64,000 nt of DNA from Blastobasis lacticolella (taxonomy: Eukaryota; Arthropoda; Insecta; Lepidoptera; Blastobasidae): the NCBI GenBank assembly GCA_905147135.1, contig LR990054.1, positions 12,437,001 through 12,501,000 on the forward strand. Direction: 5' to 3'. The position numbers and the translations under genes were made by a program. Positions 35,101-46,861 of this stretch are shown here, in pieces. How positions within the stretch are numbered: position 1 is the first letter of the stretch; each line of letters begins with the position of its first letter. A model generated the notes under the pieces. The model saw nothing but the letters and a program-made list of their open reading frames with translations. It searched no databases and was not told where the DNA came from.

Positions 35101-35507
35101 ATGTACAAATATAATTGACATAAAAATATTTAATTTACACCAATAATATTACTATCACGCTGATGATCTTGTCTCGTACCGGATTACGTTACAGTCGGGA
35201 AATTGGCGATTATGACGTATTGTACAGCACTAATTTTCGATTTCAAAGAGATAGATACCACTCTTGAAAAGTTCGAGGACTTTGCACTGGCACCGAACAA
35301 AATCTTGATTTAAATTTCATAAGGCAACCCTTTTTTGACTATTGCGTCTTAGGCACTGTTGTGTTACATACATTATCGTCGATACATTCGATCGATTAGC
35401 GTTTAGGGTTTTGTTCTTAGCTATTGCTTGTTGTTCCACTGACTACCACGGGGCTTCTTACGTGGAACGAGCTCTAAAAGACGGTATATATGTCGCAGCC
35501 GGATGGT

Positions 35508-35913
35508 TAAATTAGCCAGTTAATTAAACGGCTAGCTACTTTTGCTATTATTTAATTGAAAACTTGCCAATTTCAAGAAATTTTAAACTTATGTTTAAAG
35601 AACGAAATTGACCCGAGTTTAAGGAGCTCCTCCGAATATTGTCACAATGGTAAGTTAATCACAATAGTCTCAAACAATAGTTTGCATTAGATTTTAATTC
35701 GGTTGGGTTAGATTAAATCTCAAACCATAATAATAGTTTGCATTAGGTTTTAATTCGGTTGGGTTAGATTAGTGTTGTGACAATGCATGGAGGAACTCCG
35801 TAAACTCGGGGCGATATCGTTCGTTAGACGTAACTTTTAAAATTTATGAATTTGGCAAATGTTCAATTAAACAATTGCTTAAAAGGCTAGTCATTTAATT
35901 AACCGGCTAATTT
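35508..35913. mobile_element. Fold-back MITE, ~140-bp arms, with internal tandem repeat
   Basis: Left arm 35508-35650 starts aaattagccagttaattaaa and ends gaatattgtcaca. The right arm 35773-35913, reverse-complemented, starts aaattagccggttaattaaa and ends gcattgtcacaac. The two match over their full length by eye, with scattered changes. The centre holds two tandem ~50-bp units (35670-35719, 35720-35771) sharing aatagtttgcattag and taattcggttgggttagatt. A long T run (35911-35929) follows. No coding sequence. The target-site duplication is unclear. Confidence 0.8.
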
Positions 35914-35984
35914 TTTTTTTTTTTTTTTTACAGCTTCACAGAGCATCGTCTCAATATTTACTGCCTTATTACATTACCCACATT

Positions 35985-36125
35985 TTTCTTGCTTATAAAT
36001 ATTCCTCTTGAATCACTCTATCTATTGTTGATAACCGCATTAAAACCGTTGCGTAGTTTGAAAGATCTAAGCGCACATAGATACATACGGACAGACGGCA
36101 GACTTTGTTTTATACCATGTATGGA
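35985..36125 (+). repeat. Interspersed repeat, class uncertain
   Basis: tgcttataaatattcctctt, gaatcactctatctattgtt, gataaccgcattaaaaccgt, tgcgtagtttgaaagatcta and cagactttgttttatacca follow the copy at 26263-26415. Confidence 0.55.
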
Positions 36126-37640
36126 TAACGTAGATACATATTCTTACACGTATTGTCGGAAATAAGTACTGATAGTGAAATTCTTTCACTGCTGCACTAT
36201 TTTTGATTTAATTAGTTAGATACTATCATGCTGATTGAACAGAGTAGATATAATGTGTATTAGTACTTTGCCGCAGATAGAAATAGTATTTGTGACGCTG
36301 GTATGACAAGTTCGTATAATCACGAGACTGCAAGGTATTTTATCAATAGAACAATAACATGATGCAGACGATTTTCTAGTGGGTACTTAGTCGTACCTAC
36401 CGTACACCTTTGTAATTAGAAAGGATCGCGTTGTTACGTATACATGTTTTGAGCTATCATAGATAATGCGATATTCTGTTCAGATAAGTATATTTATATG
36501 CAGATATTGCTAAAAATATGAAAATTTTATTGTTGCAACAACAATAATAGATGATATCGCGCAAATAATCTCTTACGTCATAAAGGCGACGTTTGAAAAA
36601 AAGTTAAAAAGAATTATCTAAAAAATCATATAATTTATTTGTCCTGGAGAGTAGGATATATCACCAACCGCTTTCAGTTACGGATATCGTACAGTCAACT
36701 GAGTGAACGGACTTCTGCAGCTGACTGTACAAGGTGACTAATGTGTTGAGACTCACCAGCTAAGGATTCGGCCAAAAAGCGATATGCAAAATTGCGGCAA
36801 AATTATAACCCAGCTCAAGTTGACGATGATGATCAGTTGTTTGGAGCAGTGGTGTTATGTATAAAGATTTCAAATAAGAATATGGATAGGGTTGATTATC
36901 ACCCCGTGACGATATTATTATACTCGTGTGGATAGGGATAATTGAATTATGTGAACTTATTTCGGATTATCCGATATGTTACGGATAGGTATGAGATTGT
37001 TTCAGAATTATTGTAAACTGAAATTTTTTTTCTACTTTCATTTTGTTATGATTGTGATGATAATTATCATCACTGTGATATAGGTAATACGATACTTACT
37101 GTTTCGGTTAAGATTCCTGGTTCGGAGCTTCAGGTCCACTTGAAATTTTGCATACCTAGATGATTTTTTAAATTACTTTAATCGAAATCTATAAACAGAC
37201 AAGCCCACGTTTTAAATTCTACTTTGAAATAGAATGACTAAAATATTTAACGTTCAACTATATGTACTTTTATTTTTTCATGTAATAAAATAGTGACCTT
37301 GTCTGAATATAAGTACATACCTACATAATTCATGACCCATTGTCTCTTCATCAGTTATCTATTTGTGTCAATGATTCAAGGCTAGCTAAATGTGGTTATT
37401 AAATCTTGTATTCACGAAGAAAGGATCAAAATTGTATCAATGATTCAAGGTGGTATTGGCCTTTGGCTGTCGAATGTCTCTATGAATTTTAGCATAAATT
37501 GTTTAGACAACTTGTGCAGGTTGTGTTTTATTTAAAAAATAAAAAGCGTAGTTCGGCGTGCCTCAATAGATGTGCTTAGAAAGGATTCCCTAGAATAGAA
37601 TTTGGATTGATGTTTTAGATATGTAGAGTCAGTGCGGAAA
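36126..37640. other. Non-coding, no feature recognised
   Basis: AT-rich. gtgattgatgataattatcatcactgtgata-like palindromic text occurs at 37054-37080. No gene. Confidence 0.35.
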
Positions 37641-37644
37641 TAGA

Positions 37645-37846
37645 GAGTGTCGGTGGCTTAAGCTAGCTGGTCGGACTAGTAATTGAGAGGTTCCGAGTTC
37701 GATCCTCAGTGCCGCCATGTACCAATGACCTTTTTCTGAACTATGAACATTAGTTGAACGCTAGGCAATGCTTTTGCGGTGAGGGAAAACATCATGAGGA
37801 AACCTGTACATTTAGGCAACTGAATATGTAAACCATGATCAAGTTC
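37645..37846 (+). mobile_element. SINE B copy with intact tRNA-derived head
   Basis: Begins gagtgtcggtggcttaagct, with tggcttaagctagctgg as A box and gagttcgatcctc as B box. It then has gtgccgccatgtaccaatga, gcggtgagggaaaacatcat, gaggaaacctgtacat, aactgaatatgtaaaccatg. This gives the sense direction of family B: tRNA head first. Truncated on the right after atcaagt. Confidence 0.8.
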
Positions 37847-37985
37847 CAAGTTTTGGAACTCAAGTTCGCAAATATTCTAATGACTTGATCGAATTGTAAT
37901 TGGATCGCAAGCGCAGCTCGATTGCAGTTAGACACGTTTTTGGTATTCTGCTACTAATAAAAGACCAATCACATTCGAGATTCAA

Positions 37986-38280
37986 TTGCGCTTACCTACA
38001 AAATTAGTCTCGAAGTGTAATCTACTTGTAATCAAATCACAATCGAATTGTGAGATAGCTAAAAATAGCGGACTTGACGCCCTGGACATTAGCCGCCCAG
38101 ATGATTTTGATTATTTATTATCTGTATTGTAAACGCCTGATATTGTATCTCCACAAAAGCATAAAAACAATTCAAATCAATCTTATTAAGTCGTATTGAA
38201 ACGATACACCCTCAAGTGACGTAGAAATAATTAATAAGCTGGACATCCAACATCTTACTCTCATTGGATATTATGACCAA
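37986..38280 (+). repeat. Segmental duplication, copy 1
   Basis: Carries gcgcttaccta, tcacaatcgaattgtgagat, agcggacttgacgccctgga, gattatttattatctgtatt, tgatattgtatctccaca, and ctggacatccaacatcttac. All recur in the same order in 38445-38760, 460-487 bases downstream. Unique, non-coding content. Confidence 0.8.
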
Positions 38281-38444
38281 TCAAATTCAACCGATGTTAC
38301 AATCGAAGCCCGATTATTTAACCAAGAAGACCCTTGTCAAAATTAAAGTAAATCAATCGTGCAAATGTCACGTTCATTTGTGTATCATAATAGGTAGCTT
38401 TTAGAAGGAGAGCATCGATTGATTGTCGATTCGATTACACCTCA

Positions 38445-38760
38445 ATGGCGCTTACCTAACTTTTTGCAGAATACTCAACTTGTCTCGAGTTGTAATCTAT
38501 TCGTAATCGAACCGCAATCGAATTATGAGATAAATAAAAATAGCGGACTTGACGCCCTGGACATTACCGCCAAGATGATTATGATTATTTATTATCTGTA
38601 TTGAAAACGGCTGATATTGTATCTCCTCAAAAGCATGAAAACAATTCAAATTAATCTTATTAAGTCGCCATGAAACGTCACTTAAAGGGTACATCCCCTT
38701 AAATGGCCTACAAATAATTAATAAGCTGGACATCCAACATCTTACTCTCTTTGGATTATT
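38445..38760 (+). repeat. Segmental duplication, copy 2
   Basis: Same order of blocks as 37986-38280, with an ~12-base net insertion near 38680-38710. Open frames read through this copy are not conserved in copy 1 and so are not genes. Confidence 0.8.
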
Positions 38761-40010
38761 ATCTATGCTAATCGTACATGGCCGTCTACAATGTATTCAA
38801 TAAGAAAAAAACTGACATCCATTACAGCCACTATCGTATGCAAATTGCCTGTATCTCGAAGCTTATACAATTACCGCCGATTTCTCTTAATATTACCAAG
38901 TATATAGGACGCATGAAGTGATAAACGTGTTACCTAAGAGTTACGTTCATAAAATTAAAAGTAGGTACATACTTGGATTGAATATTCGTATGTATATCAA
39001 TAGTGCCGCCATGAACCAATCACCTTCAGAATTACCAGGTGATCTGGTGAGAGGGTTTGCCTGCCTGTAATTAAAAAAAAAATTATTAGATACATAAAAG
39101 ACTTAGGTATTGCTTTCAGTAGTCATTGTTCCGCCTCTCCATCGTCAAAACAAACAAAGTGGCCTACCTTGTCCTTGTCTAACATTTCTAGTGATATTAC
39201 TTAGGCCTCACAAAAAAATCCTTCATATTATTAAATCTGCTTAATTCATTTTAAACCTTCTTAATTAATAAACTTTTGCCTAACATTTTGATTTGAACAA
39301 GTCGCATCAAGAAAACTGTCATACTTTAGTCTTATTCACGTGAAAAAAGGTTTATATAAACAATCTTTAGTACAGATACAGTACACTCTATATAAGCATC
39401 GTCCTGTATATCAACGAATACTTTTTCTTATCTCATTCGCTTTGCTTCATACGCGCTTACAATGAGGTGATGATTTCGGGTGGTCCAGCTTAAAGGAACT
39501 ATGTTATTATTTATACTGGGTTATTAATGGAACTCGACTAAACTGTCTCATCGAGATAACTTTGTTTTCAAGCACTCATTAAGGTTTTATCTGATGAACG
39601 ATTGACTTTTAAAGGTTTATCTGTTATTTGAGATTGTTATTCGATTGTCTTAGAGTGCACCCGGTGGAAATTCCAAAGGGTTCAATGCTCAGTGGCTTCT
39701 TAGAACCGTGATGTTTGTTGACAATCCGTCACTTGCTGCGGTGGCCCAATAACATTATTGTTCTAATGACAATAGTCGAATTGTTGATTCTTTTTTCAGT
39801 TCGTTTCTTCTTTGCATACTTTTTTGGTGTGGTCATTTTTTGGATGTCTTGGCTCGCCGTGGGATGGGTACCTACTCATCCCCACTACGTAGACCCTCTG
39901 TTGGTCACCACGCGAAGGTTCGAAATTACTTGCTCGTACGTTTCGGATATGGATTGAGCTCCTTTGGACTGTGACATGGGATCGTTCAAGAGGTATAATA
40001 GAGATATTTT
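38761..40010. other. Non-coding; short SINE B scrap near 38999-39060
   Basis: agtgccgccatgaaccaatc recalls the junction just after the SINE B head. Otherwise no repeat or gene is supported. The 80-codon frame at 39715-39957 starts at TTG and has no recognisable domain. Confidence 0.4.
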
Positions 40011-40014
40011 TAGA

Positions 40015-40115
40015 GGAGGGCAACGCATTGGTAACTCCCCTGGCGTTTCTTCCTGGTGACCCCTTTCCATCAGGTGGCCCGGTTGTCTGTTTATCTGCCG
40101 CATAACATAAAAAAA
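40015..40115 (+). mobile_element. LINE 3'-tail fragment
   Basis: gagggcaacgcattggtaac, tcccctggcgtttcttcctg, cctttccatcaggtggcccg, gttgtctgtttatctgccgc and a final A run. Best-preserved copy of this tail in the window; orientation +. Confidence 0.65.
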
Positions 40116-40955
40116 TCGGCAACGACTTTCCTTCCAACGATAACTAAAACATATCTACCAACGTAACCAGCAAATTCTTGTCATCTCACTCTATCCCTAA
40201 CTAGAATCTTACCACCCGACCATTTACAATTTTAAACACCTCTTAGTTACAATTTAAAATAATGTTAAACAAGTTACAGACAACCTTAACAAATTCAGTA
40301 ACTAGCGTATTACAAGACCAAGGTATGCGGTGTCGTATTAGATTCAAGGAACGATAAGGCCGAAGATAAATTTATTCAATTAATTCGAAAAAGTATACTT
40401 ATTAGCTGGGAACTAATGAGTCTGGAACCAGATACTTACAATTGTAATGTAAGCACATCACTATGCTAATAGGCACAAAGTAGGGAATGAAATAAAATAA
40501 TGTAAAAACGAAATAGAAACACGTGATCTTCGGTAGATCATTTCCTAGTAATAATATCTAGATATGAAGAAAAATATGATCTACAATAAAACGTAGAAAT
40601 TATAAACCCTGTTGCAAAAACATGGGCAATTTTTATACAATAGAGACAATTTGGAGACCTTGGATCTTTCTGGGTGCAATCTGATTCATACATCTAGATT
40701 CAGACATCTAGAGCGGCGGGGCCGTTTTTTACTGTGTCTAAAACATGTATGGAGGAGGCGTAAAGTTTCTAAGGTACATAAGCGATTGTAAGGGCAATTT
40801 ACGCCACAGCGGGAAAGTTTGCGTCGGAATTTCGATTCCATACAACCGGTGGATACAATTATCGCCATTGTTATTATCACTTATTAAGCTTAAATTTAAC
40901 TTGCACTTTTCGTTTGTTAGCTGTCCGTTAAAATTTGCAAACCATTTTTCGACCA
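40116..40955. other. Non-coding, no gene recognised
   Basis: Open frames on both strands at 40738-41019 overlap each other and read through the repeat that starts near 40960. I assign no protein. Confidence 0.4.
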
Positions 40956-40959
40956 TTTG

Positions 40960-41110
40960 TGGTATCCGATTTAGCTGAAATTTTGTATACCTACGTAACT
41001 TGGAAGACAATGTATTCATATGGTACCATGGAGCTGGTCCGATGACAGAGTCTTAAGATCGTCACAGGAACTAATAAACGCAATACGATAACCCAGCGTG
41101 TTTGGGCTCT
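40960..41110 (+). repeat. Widespread lepidopteran-type interspersed repeat fragment
   Basis: ccgatttagctgaaattttg, tatacctacgtaacttggaa, gacaatgtattcatatggta, ccatggagctggtccgatga and cgtgtttgggctcttt. The order agrees with a repeat I recognise from moth genomes (A-to-T tail, gaaattttgcatac, ggtaccatcgagctg). Class not assigned. A shorter piece (cttgaaattttgcatacct) is at about 37139. Confidence 0.5.
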
Positions 41111-42380
41111 TTGGAATGGTCTTGATGAGTAGGTACTATACTCCTACTAGATCCTAAATTGTAAAACCATTTGGGACAACGTGCGCAGAAAACGCGAATG
41201 TATGTATGCTCTTAACACTAGATGTGATGGCAGTTAATTATCTGACTGAATGACACAGCTCGTGTTACACTTTTCTTGACAATTTCATCAGACATGATGA
41301 CAAAATGAAGCATACATATTTTTCTTTTCTAACCGACTGGAAAAAAACACAGGTTATACAGTTGTTACATTTTAGTAGATGGGTCCCCCTGTCATGTGGC
41401 ATGCCATCGGCATACAAGTTTAGAGAAGTAGGTAATTGTATTAAAATAATGTGGAAATGAATGAAATCAATTAATGCATTAATACATTCAATATACAGAT
41501 TCATAGATACAAATTATTCCTTCTTAGTAAGTATCAATGACCCTTTTTGAATATTAATTGTACATAGCAAAGTAACCATCGAAATATAATGGTTATTAAA
41601 ATATTCTAATAACATTACAGCGTGCACTAATTTGACCCAGTGTAGAGTTTCAGTCAAATAAACGCAATCATTCATTCATTGCTACAATTTATTGCATCAT
41701 TCAAAGCAGGTCACGTGGTATGGTATGGTCGGCATCAACATTACTTTTACACCAATTTCATTTTCGTTATTTTCTGTAAATCAGAGCCTCCTCCACGTAA
41801 GCGGAGTATTTTGTTTTTGGTTTTGTTATAAGTATTAAAATTTTAAATATATTCGTTGGTAATTTAAAAACTAACAGCCAGTTTTCCGTGCGTTAATCTG
41901 TTGTTAATCAAATTCGCCATCCTCATCTACGGTGAATTGTAGACAGAGACGGAAAGAGTTTTAATCGGTGATTAACATTGACAAGCGTTTCAGAAACTGG
42001 GCTTAAGTTGTTGAGTTGAGGAATTAATGTACGTTAATTTACTCATTTCAAATACAAGTATTATTACTTCACACGTTATTATACAAGTAAATTACAAGTC
42101 GACAAATTAGCTATAAGAAACAAATAGTTACATTGATTCGTAAATAATAAATATTAACGACTTTTAAATCACTCAAGTACTTTTTTTACAACTGGCGATA
42201 TCTCATCATCACCTAATACTTTTTAATCGTATATTGTTTTGATTCTTGATGGATACGGTCTTTGCAGGACCGGAATAGATAACACCCTTTAGGGGGGCCT
42301 ATTTTCAGCAGTGGACACTAAAGTTGTCAGTGGCTTTGGGTGATAGCCACCGACAGCCACATAACATTTTCCGTAGCCTA
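41111..42380. other. Non-coding, no feature recognised
   Basis: AT-rich. No gene or assignable repeat. Confidence 0.35.
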
Positions 42381-42399
42381 TCCAAATTTTATACAAAAG

Positions 42400-42580
42400 G
42401 TCGATTTCCGCGTCTGTCTGTCTGTATGTATTTCCGCCAACTCCTAAACCACGCAACGTATTTTGATACGGTTTTCACCATAAGTTAGAGAATTTCTTCC
42501 GGAAGGTTTGTATTTACAATCCATGCATATTATACTAAAGAAAAGTCGTGAGAACCCGTACAAAGTAAGGGCGGGTTACT
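42400..42580 (+). repeat. Interspersed repeat, class uncertain
   Basis: gtcgatttccgcgtctgtct, gtctgtatgtatttccgcca, ctcctaaaccacgcaacgta, ttttgatacggttttcacca and gggcgggttactagtgaatt. A common repeat pattern related in layout to those at 26263 and 47770. Confidence 0.5.
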
Positions 42581-42984
42581 AGTGAATTATAAATGGGACA
42601 ATGTGGTCTCGGGAAAAAGCCATAACGTTATATATATATTTACGGATTTTGATCAATGAAATCAATTCTTCCACGCAGTAATTACCACCAGACATCGCAA
42701 TTTTTTTCCAACCGAGCTAAAAGTTTGGCAGTCAGCAGGTTTAGCCCGACCGTACGCGACCACGTTACCACCGTGGGAACCGATCCTGTTTGCAGAGTAC
42801 ATTTGTTGTCCTCTCCACCACGAAGACCAAACACTCAACGCCCTTTGTCCAAAAACCTAATGGGAATGTTTAAATAAAAAAGAAATAAAGGAGGCGAAGA
42901 CCGTGGCGCTTAACTTGACTTTTAAGGCAGTACAATTGTCAAAATGAACGTTGTGCGTACTTTTTCTTTTATCAATGTAAGTAC

Positions 42985-43110
42985 TACACATTTTAAGGGT
43001 ATGTTCCGGGTTTCCTTCCGCGTGCCTTTGGTGACGAGTAGCCCGATATTTCGACACAGTTGCATGCATCATCAGTCGTCCCGTGACCATGATCCATACT
43101 CTGACTTTCC
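42985..43110 (-). repeat. Interspersed repeat fragment
   Basis: tttcgacacagttgcatgca, tcatcagtcgtcccgtgacc, tttggtgacgagtagcccga. A repeat pattern I recognise as frequent in insect genomes (tgatgcatgcaactgtgtcg on the minus strand). It explains the overlapping small open frames on both strands. Confidence 0.45.
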
Positions 43111-43531
43111 CTATTTTTACCCTGTGCTGTCGGTGTTGCCAATGTAATTTGAAAAACATTAATTTTTTCGTGACGAAAATCAAAATTTAAAACTGTTCGA
43201 TTTCAATAATAGAACTCCTGATATATTAGGTGTCGAAAATTGTCATAGTCACGAAACTTAAGAGTTATATGCTCTATTCTTTACAATTTTCCGATTTTTA
43301 GTAGGTCCGAGGCCGTATCCGCAAGCGAACATAATGGACTTGTAATACCCGCCGACTTCAAACACACGAGTGGCGTTAAAAGGACGAAGGTCCAATACAA
43401 TAAGTTTTGTTCGTGGTCCAAGGCGTAAGAGAATACTTTAATGTTACCTCCCGAATGATATATTACTTTCTGGCTGACCGAATGTCTGGCTGATGAAATG
43501 AATGCGATGACATTGTCAGATAGACATTTGA

Positions 43532-43785
43532 CGACCTGAGTGGTTCAGTGGTCAACATGCCGCCGGTCTGCCACGCAAGAGGTCCCGGCCGATTCCCGGC
43601 CGAGCAGAAATTGAAATGATGAATTTTAATTTCTGTTACGGGTCTGGGTGTTCTATGTATAATAAGTATGTATTTAAAAGTATATAAGTAGTTTATCAGT
43701 TATCTAGCAACCATAACACAAGCTTTGCTTACTTTGCGGCTAGATGGCTCTGTGTGAATTTGTCCACGATTATATATTTATTTTA
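43532..43785 (+). mobile_element. SINE A copy, most complete
   Basis: Head cgacctgagtggttcagtgg, tcaacatgccgcc; B-box region gaggtcccggccgattcccg; then gagcagaaattgaaatgatg, tttctgttacgggtctgggt, gttctatgtataataagtat, agtagtttatcagttatcta, taacacaagctttgcttact, ggctagatggctctgtgtga, atttgtccacga. It serves as the reference for the other copies of this family in the window. Confidence 0.88.
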
Positions 43786-43803
43786 TTTGTAGGCTTTTCA
43801 CCA

Positions 43804-43941
43804 GGGGCACTATATTTTCACCGAGCGCTCGCCATCTAATGCCTGTCTTGTCTATCTCTAGCAACTTACCACGAGTGTGAAAGAGATATGTAACTCACGC
43901 GAGCGCTCCCGTGAATGCGAACGTTTCAAACATCGGGCCCC
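43804..43941. mobile_element. MITE family 2, second copy
   Basis: Starts ggggcactatattttcaccg and ends cgtttcaaacatcgggcccc. The internal tctaatgcctgtcttgtcta, tctctagcaacttaccacga and gtgtgaaagagatatg match 21599-21749. The left arm lacks a ~13-base piece present in the right arm. It lies ~20 bp after SINE A ends. Confidence 0.75.
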
Positions 43942-45480
43942 AGATCTCTCTCGCTGCCTCTCATCCCTTGCCCATTCGGACTAGACTGGCCGTCCAATAT
44001 TTACCGAGTGGAGTATTTTTTGTCAAGCCCAAGTGGAAGGGTTGAATGGCTTCGGTTGTTTGCAGAACCGCTTCGATGTCAGCGAGGGAATTTTGTAAAA
44101 TCACGTGTAATGGGCCTCATTTTCTGACAGCTATTGTATGGAAGGGTTAAAGCGGGGTTTTACAAATATTGGCTCGTCTATTGTGGCTGCTTACGGACTG
44201 GATGAAATCCGTTCGTTCGAAGTCTTCGAAGTCAGTTCTAAGTTGCTTTCATTTAATTGTAGACAGTATCATCAGTATAATCGTATCAGTGGTTAGTTGT
44301 TAGTTAGTCAGCCCATGTAACTGTGTACGAGTCTTACCTGCTCGAAAGTTGTTACTGTGGTATATTTGAGATCTTAGCGATCAGGCTTTAGTTGTATCAG
44401 TAGGTGAACAGAAAACTCTGCTCGGTTGTTAATATAATATCGTAGATGTTTTCATCTGCGATCTTATGAGTGCGGCGGGGGGGATCCATGATCACTTACT
44501 AGGGAGACCAGCTTGCTCGTTATATTATTGTCACCTTACAAAATTGAGGTTATAAGTGTATTTATAGATACTATCCAGTGCAGTTGTATCTTGTACTAGT
44601 TTTAATTTTCTCTACGGTTTAGGTACTGAGGTACCGCATTATGCGTAGTACCTTCAGCTGCTTTTTTAGGTTTTCAAGGAACTTTCTTAAAGGGAGGAAA
44701 ATTTTATCAAGATGAAAAAGGAACACTATTACTAAGCCTCTGCTGAGTACCTGTTATTGTATCTTTGGAGCCGTTTCGTTTCTGAAAATAATTTTAATAT
44801 CGATACTTATATACCTTCATGAATCATACAGCGATTTAGTTAGGTACATACTATATGTATGTAAGTAGCACGTCTTTCTCTCTAGATCTTTTGAGGTTAC
44901 TCCCAGCGTTACTCAGAAACTGGACCTTTAATATGCCAGAAGTCACAAATATAACCACAGTAGTTATAAAACTATAGTACGTAGCAATAAATGTCCCCAT
45001 CATTCTGGTGGCTCCCCTTGTTTGCTCTCCACTCCACATTGCTCATAATCTAAGGATTATTAAACGGACATCATCAAGCATCGAGTTATGTGCATTAGGT
45101 AGGAAGGTTATATTCTCTTTGTTTAATTTGTAGTTTACCAATTTACGCATATACACAGCTTTTAAGATTTTACCAGTTACTAAAATATTACCTAATTTAC
45201 AATATCGCTTAAACTATTCAACATCTGTATCTACCTTCTTATATATGCTGAGTATATCATGTTGCACTCATCCAGGACTTGGCATTTGATGCAACTACCT
45301 GAAACATTTTTTAGAAGAAACTACATCCTAAGTTGTCACGTGCTTGTCACGCGTTGTACATTATCTTAGTTCAAAGAAAATTGGCTGAAAGCATCCAGAT
45401 ACAGCCTACAGTTACCTATGGCTGCATATAGACACATCCTACAGTCAGATTGGATAAAGGGCCAGAAAAGATCATTATCA
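43942..45480. other. Non-coding, no feature recognised
   Basis: No gene supported; no clear match to the repeat families in this window. Confidence 0.35.
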
Positions 45481-45484
45481 TAGT

Positions 45485-45650
45485 TTTTGAAGGTTTGATT
45501 TTTATTGTTGACTTGTGAACCCGGCGCGACTTTACCCCTACCTACCCTTTTTTCTTGCTTAAAAATCTTCCTGATGAAATACTAATGTTTTTTAATGCGC
45601 GTTAAAATCAGACGGCTCGAAGCGACTTTGTTTTATAATATGATTAATAT
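45485..45650 (+). repeat. Interspersed repeat, class uncertain
   Basis: cgcgactttacccctaccta, tttcttgcttaaaaatcttc, aatgcgcgttaaaatcagac, ggctcgaagcgactttgttt, tataatatga follow the pattern at 26263-26415. Confidence 0.45.
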
Positions 45651-45859
45651 GTATGGATCCATATACTTTTATACGAAATATGTGCCTTTTTAGCATCGAT
45701 CGAAACTAAATATTGTAAAGTTTAGTTCTACTTGGTATATGGAAACAACCATAAAATGAACTTAATTTGTGTTAAATATAGTATTAGTCTTATTGTTATT
45801 TTTTGCTTCTCTACAATACTTTGTAGAGGAAGTGTTTACGATATATATCGATTATAACT

Positions 45860-46290
45860 ATGAGTAAACGAGTTTGTTCCTTTATTATTAATTTTCATCT
45901 AACAAATCCTAATTTTTCGAACCCTGGTCGAAAGCGCACCAACTGCGAAGCCGACAAACCTGTCGAACCCGCTACACCTCCATTCCAAAGTATCAACTGC
46001 CGTCAAACGCACACACTTTGTACCGAGTACCGACTGCCCTCCAAACCAACAATGAATAAGTGGAATTCAGGCACATTTCGATTCATAAACACCTCACCAG
46101 GTACCGGCTGGTGTAACTTGGGACCGGCTCCGGCCAATTGTTTGGTTTAACTGTTAACACAAACCTAACTAGTTGCCGGACGCATCGTGTGCGTCGATTA
46201 ACGCACGCCACGACGTGTTTTTATTTTCGAACGCCAACGAGGAAGTACTTAGTGGATAATTTGTACGGCGGACGCTTTTAGTGGAAAGCG
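45860..46290. other. Moderately GC-rich unique block, no gene call
   Basis: A 96-codon open frame (45860-46150, +) begins with an ATG but shows no domain, signal peptide or family resemblance. Downstream, gcatcgtgtgcgtcgattaa, cgcacgccacgacgtg is a GC-rich patch. It could be a short novel ORF, UTR or regulatory DNA. I favour non-coding. Confidence 0.3.
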
Positions 46291-46327
46291 GGGAAAAAAT
46301 AAGGTTGTGGCTCTTTAGCCATGTGTT

Positions 46328-46510
46328 TTGTGGAATGTAGTCCCTGAAGAGGTTTTCCATGCAGAGTACAACATGGAGTTCTTCAAGAAAGTGGTGAAAA
46401 GGTTTTTACGGGATCGGCAACGCGTAGGTGATGCAAACGTCCATATGTTGCGGTTACTGCTTACCATCAGGCAGGCCGTTAGATTTTGCCACTTTAGTGG
46501 CATGAAAAAA
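46328..46510 (+). mobile_element. Interspersed LINE-tail repeat
   Basis: ttttccatgcagagtacaac, atggagttcttcaagaaagt, gaaaaggtttttacgggatc, ttgcggttactgcttaccat, caggcaggccgttagatttt then A-rich end. Reverse complement of the copy at 24640-24840. Orientation +, judged by the A-rich 3' end. Confidence 0.65.
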
Positions 46511-46636
46511 GATACATATCGGATTTTTATAAATTCAAAAACAAATGTATTTACAAAATACAATTATAAAGGTGCCTTCTTACAAGACACTATAGATCGA
46601 CTACACAATTAAGACATCGCCCGTGTGTGGTGAGAG

Positions 46637-46800
46637 GGTGAAACTTTGGGGTTGAACGCGGGACGTAGACTAGGAAATTTTTGTTCCCTGCCCCCCGTCC
46701 CCGTTTTCAGCCCCAAAATAACCCAGAAATGTCCCTCTCCCGTCTACGACACCGCAGGCGATATACCATTTGTATGGTCGATCTATACCTACCTAAATCA
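46637..46800 (+). repeat. Interspersed repeat shared with 55885-56050
   Basis: actttggggttgaacgcggg, gaaatttttgttccctgccc, ccaaaataacccagaaatgt and gtatggtcgatctatacc. The copy at 55885-56050 has tcggggttgaacgcggaagc, ggggcagggagcattttgtt and gtggtcgatatatagtcacc, partly on the opposite strand. Short peptides from both copies resemble each other only because the DNA is shared. Confidence 0.5.
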
Positions 46801-46861
46801 TATTACATCAACAGCGCACAAAAATCCAAGCCCAAGTCTCCCCTACATTGGTGGATAGCAT

